The notes beneath the pieces were generated by a model that was not told the origin of the DNA, made no database searches, and worked only from the letters and a program-made list of their open reading frames with translations. Positions 7,041 to 12,380 of a stretch of DNA of 12,380 nt are shown here, piece by piece. Numbering within the stretch: position 1 is the first letter of the stretch; every line of letters starts with the position of its first letter. Origin of the DNA: Candidatus Colimorpha onthohippi (GTDB lineage Bacteria > Bacteroidota > Bacteroidia > Bacteroidales > P3); assembly GCA_018064565.1 (NCBI GenBank), contig JAGHVA010000270.1, positions 1 to 12,380 on the forward strand. The letters are read 5' to 3'. Made by a program: the position numbers and the translations under genes.

Positions 7041-8007
7041 AACGATACTGGTTAAATGTTTGTATAATCTTATCCGCCAGCACATCGGCGAGTTTATTTT
7101 TTGACTCAACCGTCCAACCTGCCACATGCGGTGTAATCACAGTACGATCAGACTGTAAGAGATACTGAAAATCGGGAGTTAGGCCATCTATATTCAATCC
7201 GTCTTTCGCCATATTTTCATACTCGATAACATCCAAGGCTGCACCCGACACACTGCCACTTTTGAGGGCGGCTGCCAAAGCGGGAGTATCCACCACAGCC
7301 CCACGGGAGGTGTTGATCAGTGCCACTGGCTTGGCAAACTTAGAGAGGAAATCGGCATCTACCAAATGGTACGTCTCGGTAGTAAGTGACACATGCAAGC
7401 TCAACACATCAGCCGATTGCTGCAATGACTGCAACGAGACTTCACGCACGTAATCAGGAGCAAAGCCTGCTTTTTTGTACTTATCATAAGCTATTATCTC
7501 ACAATCAAATCCACTCAGTCGCTTCGCAAACGAAGCACCCATGTTACCAAATCCGATAATACCTACCGTGCAGCCCTTGACCTCGCGCCCCCGGTTAGCC
7601 TCGCGATGCCACACACCTTGACGAACCTCAGCGTCGGCATGACTGATGCGGTCAAACAGCGCAAGCAGCAACCCCATGGCATGCTCCCCCACCGCGTCGC
7701 GATTGCCCTCGGGAGAATTGACGCAACAAATACCCAACGACTCGGCATACGCCACATCGATTGTTTCCATGCCTGCTCCCACCCTGCCTATACATTTCAG
7801 ACGATGCACATGATCCAAAAAATTACGATCAATCGCTATCTTGCTGCGCACCACGATAGCATCGAAATCGTTGACAACAGATAGTAGCGAATCGTAATCG
7901 TGCGACGGATCTACCACCACATCAAATCCTGCCATTCTAAGCCGATCGGCCAGCGTGGGATGGGTGTCGTCGGTAATCAAAATTCTAAAAATCATATCAC
8001 TCAACAT
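7024..8007 (-). CDS. D-isomer 2-hydroxyacid dehydrogenase (phosphoglycerate dehydrogenase-like)
   Basis: Cytoplasmic NAD-dependent oxidoreductase of 327 residues. The N-terminal part is the substrate domain (MIFRILITDDTHP...). A nucleotide-binding domain spans about 100-290, with GFGNMG at 152-157 and D175 at the end of the second strand, which favours NAD over NADP. The family's catalytic triad can be placed at R235 (NTSRG), E264 (ALDVIEYE) and H294 (TPHVAGWT). The block NSPEGNRDAVGEHAMG (97-112) is typical of the Bacteroidota branch annotated as phosphoglycerate dehydrogenase. No ACT or other regulatory domain follows. The physiological substrate (3-phosphoglycerate or another 2-hydroxyacid) cannot be decided here, and no serC is adjacent. 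It starts 14 nt after the channel gene. An ATG at codon 5 (7995) is an alternative start. Confidence 0.9.
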   Translation of the reverse strand: MLSDMIFRILITDDTHPTLADRLRMAGFDVVVDPSHDYDSLLSVVNDFDAIVVRSKIAIDRNFLDHVHRLKCIGRVGAGMETIDVAYAESLGICCVNSPEGNRDAVGEHAMGLLLALFDRISHADAEVRQGVWHREANRGREVKGCTVGIIGFGNMGASFAKRLSGFDCEIIAYDKYKKAGFAPDYVREVSLQSLQQSADVLSLHVSLTTETYHLVDADFLSKFAKPVALINTSRGAVVDTPALAAALKSGSVSGAALDVIEYENMAKDGLNIDGLTPDFQYLLQSDRTVITPHVAGWTVESKNKLADVLADKIIQTFNQYRCADCR

Positions 8008-8021
8008 GCTTTATTTGTCAT

Positions 8022-8942
8022 TTATTTGTCGTCATCATCGGCTGGAGCCAAATCAATCTCTTCCGTTTTTGCTGCTTCTTTGTCTTGCCTACGGTGCTCA
8101 TAGATAGTCTCACCCGCCACAATACCCGTAGGCACCGCTATGATAGCATAACCTAACAGCATGACAATGATAGAAACAAACTGCCCCACACCTGTAACGG
8201 GTGCTATATCGCCATACCCCACCGTGGTGATAGTTACTACCGCCCAATAAATGCCACGAGGAATACTTGATATAGCTGGATTGATATCTCCCTCGATAGC
8301 AAAAATCAACGTTCCTAATATTACAGCAAATACAACGACGATAAGCATGAAAATCATGATTCTCACGGCACTGCTACGCAAAGCCCTAAGCAAGAATCGA
8401 CTCTCATACATAAAACGCTGCATCTTAAAGATTCGGAAGATACGCAGCACCCGCAACAGCCTGAACACCATCAATGCCTGTGCACCTGGGAAGAATATAC
8501 TCAAGTAAGCAGGAAAAATGGAAAGCATATCAATCACACCATAAAACGATTTAAGATAACTCTTGGGATTTTTGATACAATAAATCCGCAGGTAAAACTC
8601 AAACGTAAAAATAAGTGTAAAACACCACTCTAAGATATCGACAATCCAATAACTGAATACCTTGTCTTCTGTAGCACCTGTCAGCGTAGTATGTCCCATC
8701 ATACTATCAAACATCATCAGCACTATATTCAGCACTATCAACACGAGAAGCCAAATATCAAACCGCTTTCCCCTCGGAGTATCAGATCGGAAGATTATCT
8801 CGAAGAAATCCGATTTAGACAAATCGCGATAACGCCGTGGCAGCAGGCAATCGAATAAGATGCGGTGCATGAGTGTGTCCAAAAACGACAACACCGACTG
8901 GATGACCAGGTTGACATATCGACGAAAATTCACTGCAGACAT
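8022..8942 (-). CDS. Voltage-gated-type potassium channel (six-transmembrane ion channel)
   Basis: Inner-membrane channel of 306 residues. Segments S1 (about 61-80), S2 (98-122) and S3 (133-151) are followed by a voltage-sensor helix S4 (157-176) with basic residues every third position: R161, R164, R167, R170 and K173. S5 lies at about 192-214, and the pore loop carries the K+ selectivity filter TTVGYGD (239-245). S6 (about 252-277) contains a PTG kink (271-273). The C-terminal tail is short and very acidic, ending DDDDK, and there is no RCK/TrkA-N domain, unlike E. coli Kch. The N-terminal 60 residues precede S1 and are basic. The ATG lies 3 nt after the M16 peptidase stop, so co-transcription is likely. 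K+ selectivity is well supported by the filter; gating behaviour is inferred. Confidence 0.93.
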   Translation of the reverse strand: MSAVNFRRYVNLVIQSVLSFLDTLMHRILFDCLLPRRYRDLSKSDFFEIIFRSDTPRGKRFDIWLLVLIVLNIVLMMFDSMMGHTTLTGATEDKVFSYWIVDILEWCFTLIFTFEFYLRIYCIKNPKSYLKSFYGVIDMLSIFPAYLSIFFPGAQALMVFRLLRVLRIFRIFKMQRFMYESRFLLRALRSSAVRIMIFMLIVVVFAVILGTLIFAIEGDINPAISSIPRGIYWAVVTITTVGYGDIAPVTGVGQFVSIIVMLLGYAIIAVPTGIVAGETIYEHRRQDKEAAKTEEIDLAPADDDDK

Positions 8943-8945
8943 TTT

Positions 8946-10199
8946 TTATTGATTAGCATTGGCAGCACGATAATATAGCACATTGGATCGTTGCGGCTGG
9001 AAACATTGCGTAGCAACACGACGAATATCGGCAGGCGTTACGCAGCGATACAACTGAGGCTCGTTGTTTACCCAATCAACATGTCCCATAAACTCGCACA
9101 CACAAAGTCCCAACGCCCTATCTGGCACCTGATATTGACTAAACGCAAATGTAGATTCATACTTGTTTACCACCTTTAGCAACTCATAATCATCTACCAA
9201 CTGCTGTTTCAGCTGTTCCAATTCTTCGTACACGGCAGCCTCTGCTTGCTGCATCGATACGCCTGGCATCAGGCGCCCATCCACTACAAAAAGCCCCTGA
9301 TCCCAGTCGCCCGTTATGTAGGCATCAATCTCGCTAAACAACCTAAAGTCCTTGACCAACCTATTATACATACGCGACGACTTGCCATTGCTGAGAATAT
9401 CACTGATTACATCGTACACAAAAAAATCGGGATGTGTGTGGCTACACATCCTATATGCAATAAAGAGAGCATCGGAAGGAACATTGCGAGTTACCTCCTG
9501 ACGATTAGCCTGCTGCTGTTCTGGCTCGGCAGGCAAGTCGGCTACAGATCTCGGTTGAGATTCGGACCCGATAGATCCATACAACGACTGCACCACCTGC
9601 AGCACTTCATCGGCACATACATCTCCCGCCACCGAGACGATGGCATTGCTGGGCGTATAATGCTGATTGAAGAAAGCGATCTCATCGGCTACAGTAGCCT
9701 GGCGAACATGTTCTATATCCGCCCCAATCGGACACCAACGGTAAGGATGATGACGAAAACACAACGGACGCAACAAAAGCCACTTGTCGGCATAGGGGGT
9801 TCCCATATATCGCTGCTTATATTCCTCAACAACCACCTGACGCTGCACAGAGAGCGGACGCTCGTTGAAATCCAAACCTTTCATACGGTCAGCCTCCAAC
9901 GTCAACATCGACTGCAGACAATCAGAAGGTGCAGTGATGTAGTAATCGGTATAGTCGTTGTTGGTAAAAGCGTTGCTCTCGCCCCCCATCATGGAGACTT
10001 CCCGGTCGAAATCAGGCACAGCAGGCGTTCCTCCAAACATAAGATGTTCAAACAGATGCGCAAAACCTGTACGTTCTGGATTCTCATTGCGCGACCCAAC
10101 CTTGTATAGCGTATTGACGGTAACCAGAGGTGTTGAGGCATCCTCGTGGATTAGCAATGTAAGACCATTGCCCAATATATGCCGAGAATAAGAAATCAT
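8946..10199 (-). CDS. M16 family zinc metallopeptidase (pitrilysin / processing-peptidase-like)
   Basis: Zinc-dependent endopeptidase of 417 residues from the chosen ATG at 10199. The inverted zinc motif HxxEH is H48-L-F-E-H52 (in FAHLFEHLMFGG), with the third ligand probably E125 or E126 in VVVEEYKQR. The N-terminal RHILGNGLTLLIHED, NAFTNNDYTDYY and VSVAGDV blocks are typical of the M16B group, and the C-terminal half resembles the inactive partner domain. The length fits one two-domain subunit that would dimerise; no second M16 gene is adjacent. No signal peptide is seen, so it is probably cytoplasmic. A longer reading to the ATG at 10268 is rejected: a good promoter sits at 10217-10247 inside that extension, and the extra residues are low-complexity and lack any family similarity I recognise. 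First gene of the five-gene run ending with lspA. Confidence 0.92.
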   Translation of the reverse strand: MISYSRHILGNGLTLLIHEDASTPLVTVNTLYKVGSRNENPERTGFAHLFEHLMFGGTPAVPDFDREVSMMGGESNAFTNNDYTDYYITAPSDCLQSMLTLEADRMKGLDFNERPLSVQRQVVVEEYKQRYMGTPYADKWLLLRPLCFRHHPYRWCPIGADIEHVRQATVADEIAFFNQHYTPSNAIVSVAGDVCADEVLQVVQSLYGSIGSESQPRSVADLPAEPEQQQANRQEVTRNVPSDALFIAYRMCSHTHPDFFVYDVISDILSNGKSSRMYNRLVKDFRLFSEIDAYITGDWDQGLFVVDGRLMPGVSMQQAEAAVYEELEQLKQQLVDDYELLKVVNKYESTFAFSQYQVPDRALGLCVCEFMGHVDWVNNEPQLYRCVTPADIRRVATQCFQPQRSNVLYYRAANANQ

Positions 10200-10216
10200 G
10201 ACTAAAAAATAAAATG

Positions 10217-10247
10217 CAAAATTACAAAATTGTTTGCTGACTTCAAA
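10217..10247 (-). promoter_or_regulatory. Bacteroidetes-type promoter for the M16-channel-dehydrogenase-DUF3109-lspA run
   Basis: On the minus strand TTTG (10247-10244) is followed by exactly 19 nt and TAATTTTG (10224-10217), a full match to the TTTG-N19-TAnnTTTG consensus. The -7 box ends 17 nt before the M16 ATG, so the leader would be about 10 nt. No equally good promoter was noticed inside the following genes before the tRNA-Phe promoter. Confidence 0.8.
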
Positions 10248-10270
10248 AAAAAACATTTTTTGAAACAAAG

Positions 10271-10304
10271 TTGTGGGTAATAACTAAAAAAAAATGTAAA
10301 TTTG
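10271..10304 (+). promoter_or_regulatory. Probable aspA promoter
   Basis: A perfect -7 box TAAATTTG lies at 10297-10304. The best -33 candidate is TTG at 10271-10273 (or TGTG at 10272-10275), with a spacer of 21-23 nt, slightly long. Transcription would start near 10311, giving a leader of roughly 75-80 nt. It is divergent from the M16 promoter, with about 24 nt between the two -33 elements. Confidence 0.65.
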
Positions 10305-10322
10305 CATGTTCTACATTTCAAA

Positions 10323-10367
10323 ATGAAAACAACCAATACTTTGAACAAGAACAAATTAACAAATTAA
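10323..10367 (+). other. Possible 14-codon leader ORF in the aspA 5' region
   Basis: ATG at 10323 opens a frame of 14 codons (MKTTNTLNKNKLTN) ending in TAA at 10365-10367, 19 nt before the aspA ATG. It is AT-rich, has no clear ribosome binding site, and contains a tandem 8-nt repeat (ACAAATTA twice, 10351-10366). It may be chance or a short translated leader. There is no Asp codon run that would suggest attenuation. Confidence 0.2.
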
Positions 10368-10386
10368 CTTATCAAATAAAATCAAA

Positions 10387-11793
10387 ATGAAAAACACTCG
10401 TACAGAGAGCGACCTTCTTGGTGCAAAAGAGGTTCCCGCAGAGGCCCTCTACGGCGTACAGACCGCCCGTGCAATGGAAAACTTCAAAATCAGCGGACAG
10501 TGGATGAGCAACTACCCTAACTTCATCAAGGGTATGGCTATCACCAAGAAAGCTGCAGCCATGGCCAACAAAGAGGTTGGTATGATTCAGGCAGAGCGCG
10601 CAGATGCAATCTGCAAAGTGTGCGATGAACTTTTGGAAGGCAAACATCACGACCAATTCCCGATCGACATGATTCAGGGTGGCGCTGGTACCTCCACCAA
10701 CATGTGTGCCAACGAGGTTATCGCCAACCGTGCTCTCGAAATTCTCGGTCACGAGCGTGGTCAATATGAATTCTGCTGGCCCAACGATGATTGCAACGCT
10801 TCTCAATCTACCAACGATGCTTATCCTTGTGCAATCCACATGGCTATGTATCTTGAGCATCTTGAGTTTATTCCTCATATCCAAGCCGTCATCGATGCTT
10901 TGGAAAAGAAAGCCAAAGAGTTTTCTAAAATCATCAAGATGGGTCGTACCCAGTTGCAGGATGCTGTACCTATGACATTAGGTCAGTCGTTCGGTGGTTT
11001 CGCTGCTGCTTTACGTCTTGAGATCGAGAACTTGAACGCAGCCGCCCAAGAGTGGCTCACCGAAAACATGGGTGCCACCGCTATCGGAACTGGAATCTGC
11101 TCCAAACCTGGCTATAGCAAGGCTTGTGAGAAGGCTCTCCGCACCGTTACTGGTTGGGATATCAAGTTGGCTGAGAACCTCATCGAGGCCACCAGCGCCA
11201 CCGCTCCTTACGTACAATACAGCTCTGCCATGAAACGCTTGGCTTTGCGTATCAACAAGATTTGCAACGACCTCCGTCTTATGAGTTCTGGTCCTCGTTG
11301 TGGTTTGGCCGAAATTCATCTTCCCGAACGTCAACCTGGTTCGTCAATCATGCCTGGCAAGGTCAACCCTGTTATCCCTGAGGTAATGAACCAAGTTTGC
11401 TACAAAGTTATCGGCAACGACCTCTGCGTTACAATGGCTGCCGACAATGGACAACTTGAGCTCAACGTGATGGAGCCTGTGATTGCCTACACACTCTTTG
11501 AAAGCGTTCACCTGCTCATGAACGGTCTTGACACCCTCCGCACCCTCTGCATTGATGGCATTGAGGCTAACGAAGGCCGCTGCCGCCAACTCGTTGAAGG
11601 CAGCATCGGAATTGTTACCATGCTCAACCCATTCATCGGCTACAAGAAGTCAACCATGATTGCCAAAGAGGCCACTCAGACAGGTCGCGGTGTTTATGAC
11701 CTCGTTCTTGAACACGGTCTGCTCACCAAAGAGCAACTCGACAAGATCATGCAGCCCGAAAACATGATTGAGCCTGTAGAGATTAAGCTCTAA
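10387..11793 (+). CDS. aspA: Aspartate ammonia-lyase (aspartase)
   Basis: Cytoplasmic homotetrameric enzyme that converts L-aspartate to fumarate and ammonia; in anaerobes the fumarate can serve as electron acceptor. The 468 residues contain all three conserved regions of the aspartase/fumarase superfamily: GTSTNM (101-106), QSTNDAYP (140-147) with GATAIGTG (229-236), and the flexible SS loop GSSIMPGKVNP (318-328) carrying the catalytic serine (S320 by position). The N-terminal ESDLLGAKEVPAEALYGVQT, MGRTQLQDAVPMTLGQ (185-200) and LNVMEPVI match E. coli AspA closely and differ from FumC. A C-terminal stretch after NPFIGYKKS is kept. The gene stands alone on the plus strand with its own promoter and a strong terminator. 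Codon use is more GC- and C-ending-rich than the lspA region, consistent with high expression. The ATG at 10387 follows an AT-rich leader without a Shine-Dalgarno sequence. Confidence 0.97.
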   Translation: MKNTRTESDLLGAKEVPAEALYGVQTARAMENFKISGQWMSNYPNFIKGMAITKKAAAMANKEVGMIQAERADAICKVCDELLEGKHHDQFPIDMIQGGAGTSTNMCANEVIANRALEILGHERGQYEFCWPNDDCNASQSTNDAYPCAIHMAMYLEHLEFIPHIQAVIDALEKKAKEFSKIIKMGRTQLQDAVPMTLGQSFGGFAAALRLEIENLNAAAQEWLTENMGATAIGTGICSKPGYSKACEKALRTVTGWDIKLAENLIEATSATAPYVQYSSAMKRLALRINKICNDLRLMSSGPRCGLAEIHLPERQPGSSIMPGKVNPVIPEVMNQVCYKVIGNDLCVTMAADNGQLELNVMEPVIAYTLFESVHLLMNGLDTLRTLCIDGIEANEGRCRQLVEGSIGIVTMLNPFIGYKKSTMIAKEATQTGRGVYDLVLEHGLLTKEQLDKIMQPENMIEPVEIKL

Positions 11794-11811
11794 CTTATCT
11801 GCAATCATCGG

Positions 11812-11830
11812 TACTTACTTATCGTAAGTA
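11812..11830 (+). other. Small perfect inverted repeat after aspA
   Basis: TACTTAC (11812-11818) and GTAAGTA (11824-11830) form a 7-bp perfect stem with a TTATC loop, 18 nt after the aspA stop. There is no T run behind it, so it is not a terminator by itself. It may protect the mRNA 3' end or be chance. Confidence 0.4.
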
Positions 11831-11838
11831 GTTATACA

Positions 11839-11880
11839 AAAGCATCCATCGTGAGAGAGTCACGGTGGATGCTTTCTTTA
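11839..11880 (+). terminator. Strong rho-independent terminator of aspA
   Basis: The arms at 11839-11854 and 11860-11875 pair over 16 bp with a single G-U (T11849 with G11865) and a GAGAG pentaloop; the 5' arm begins AAAGCATCC and the 3' arm ends GGATGCTTT. A T-rich tail (CTTTATTATT) follows. The A-rich 5' side would also allow weaker termination from the other direction. Confidence 0.9.
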
Positions 11881-11953
11881 TTATTGCTGTATGATAAAAG
11901 CTTACTGGACCATTGCTAATCATTGAACCTCATAGTTGTATAATGATTTTATA

Positions 11954-12237
11954 AACGGGGCTTATCAACACCAAAATAGACTTGAAGGCTTATAGCTGCA
12001 TATCTCATGGCAGAGAGCATAAGATGCGGTACCCCGTTAGGGGCTCGTTTTTTTTGTCCCATCGCTAACGCGATGGTATGGGTGGGGAGACGCATCATCT
12101 CCAGTGATAAGAATCACTGGCTACCAATATCTCATGCCTACGGCATGTTTTTATCGGACTATCGCAAATTTTACCTCATGGTTACATGATATATTTTTAA
12201 GAACAGGGCTTGTGGGTGCAGAAATAGCCTTGAATGC
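11954..12237 (+). repeat. Diverged 36-nt direct repeat flanking the hairpin array
   Basis: Copy A (11954-11989) and copy B (12202-12237) share AAC-x-GGGCTT, then 10 unmatched nt, then AAATAG-x-CTTGAA-x-GC at identical spacing. That gives 23 of 26 identical bases in the two conserved blocks. The start-to-start distance is 248 nt and the hairpin array lies between them. This could be the border of a duplicated or mobile unit, or a repeated RNA motif. Confidence 0.5.
12032..12189 (+). repeat. Array of short hairpins with conserved-looking loops (Bacteroidota intergenic repeat-like)
   Basis: Hairpins in order: CCCC-GTTA-GGGG (12032-12043); CCATCGC-TAAC-GCGATGG (12059-12076); CCAGTGAT-AAGA-ATCACTGG (12101-12120); CATGCC-TAC-GGCATG (12133-12147); TCATG-GTTA-CATGA (12176-12189). 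A further GGAGA/TCTCC stem (12086-12090, 12098-12102) overlaps the third one. All main stems are perfect. The linker CTACCAATATCTC (12121-12133) together with a CCTACGG-type hairpin resembles, from memory, a repeat widespread between genes of Bacteroidota, in which stems vary and loops stay constant. Function unknown to me. Confidence 0.6.
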
Positions 12238-12333
12238 ACGCAACGGCAAAACACTGAAGACATTTTGGTGCGGCAGCCTCCCCCGCCTTGCGAAAATTCC
12301 GTGAAGGAAATCTGTCTGGAATGCCGTTAAGAA

Positions 12334-12372
12334 GCGTGTATGTCTGAGCTGCGAAGCAGCGAGTTTACACGC
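12334..12372. repeat. Nested hairpin with a GCGAAGC core
   Basis: The outer stem GCGTGTA/TACACGC (12334-12340, 12366-12372, 7 bp) encloses an inner stem GCTGC-GAA-GCAGC (12348-12360), separated by a 7-nt and a 5-nt internal loop. The core GCGAAGC (12351-12357) is a sequence known to form an unusually stable DNA mini-hairpin. The short palindrome GCCTTAGGC (12371-12379) follows at the window edge. Confidence 0.55.
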
Positions 12373-12380
12373 CTTAGGCA

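Larger units (their letters stand above)
11881..12380. other. 500-nt region without a convincing gene, rich in hairpins
   Basis: Two short frames (60 and 66 codons, 12007-12189 and 12104-12304) cross the hairpins and overlap each other; neither shows a recognisable protein pattern, so I do not call them. The region contains a 7-bp inverted repeat AATCATT/AATGATT (11918-11924, 11942-11948) and a pair of 36-nt diverged direct repeats. It also holds the hairpin array, a 7-bp inverted repeat AACGGCA/TGCCGTT (12242-12248, 12322-12328) enclosing 73 nt, and a nested hairpin at the right edge. No transposase or tRNA is visible. It is best viewed as an intergenic repeat element or structured RNA locus that may continue beyond the window. 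Confidence 0.6.

Noticed and set aside
7041..7127. Longer DUF3109 reading from the ATG at 7127
   Set aside because: It would overlap the dehydrogenase gene by about 100 nt and add 29 residues without similarity to the family N-terminus as I know it.
10200..10268. N-terminal extension of the M16 peptidase to the ATG at 10268
   Set aside because: A consensus promoter with exact 19-nt spacing (10217-10247) falls inside it, and the extra 23 residues are phenylalanine-rich translation of AT-rich DNA. The ATG at 10199 fits the family start.
10387..11793. Class II fumarase (fumC) as identity
   Set aside because: Signature blocks such as LLGAKEVPAEALYGVQT, MGRTQLQDAVPMTLGQ and LNVMEPVI follow aspartase, not FumC.
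12007..12304. Two small overlapping plus-strand frames at the right end
   Set aside because: They run through perfect hairpins and a repeat, overlap each other in different frames, and have no recognisable protein features.
11881..12380. CRISPR array
   Set aside because: There are palindromes with different stem sequences, not identical direct repeats with regular unique spacers, and no cas gene is present.

Overview
The window looks like a chromosomal segment of a Bacteroidales-type bacterium (phylum Bacteroidota). The evidence is the promoters (TTTG, a 19-20 nt spacer, then TAnnTTTG), the near absence of Shine-Dalgarno sequences, a tRNA gene without an encoded CCA end, and the protein families present, such as a long-insert LspA and a DUF3109 protein. 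Base composition is moderate. I cannot fix the genus; a Tannerella-like anaerobe would fit, because I recall 4-hydroxyphenylacetate decarboxylase being described there, but this is not proven.

Left part (1-5598, all minus strand): reading 5' to 3' on the minus strand there is an OmpR-type response regulator, a short histidine kinase overlapping it by 4 nt, and, 23 nt later, a complete 4-hydroxyphenylacetate decarboxylase system: hpdB (glycyl radical subunit), hpdC (small iron-sulfur subunit) and hpdA (radical SAM activase). The last three make p-cresol from the tyrosine breakdown product 4-hydroxyphenylacetate. The residues I remember as catalytic in the Clostridium scatologenes enzyme are all present with a constant offset of one. 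The two-component genes are tightly packed with hpdBCA and may control it. Short 14-nt repeats lie just downstream of hpdA.

Middle part (5621-10247, minus strand): tRNA-Phe(GAA) has its own promoter and terminator. Upstream lies a compact five-gene run, M16 zinc peptidase - voltage-gated-type K+ channel - D-2-hydroxyacid dehydrogenase - DUF3109 iron-sulfur protein - lspA. A well-formed Bacteroidetes promoter lies 18 nt in front of the M16 start. These are mostly housekeeping or envelope functions.

Right part (10271-12380, plus strand): a divergent promoter drives aspA (aspartate ammonia-lyase), which feeds fumarate to anaerobic metabolism. It has an 82-nt leader with a possible 14-codon ORF and ends in a very strong terminator. 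The last ~500 nt hold no convincing gene. They contain an array of short hairpins with GTTA, TAAC, AAGA and TAC loops, a diverged 36-nt direct repeat flanking the array, and a nested hairpin at the window edge with a GCGAAGC core. This looks like a Bacteroidota intergenic repeat element or structured RNA.

The two points most worth following up are the linkage of a sensor-poor two-component system to hpdBCA and the hairpin array at the right end.
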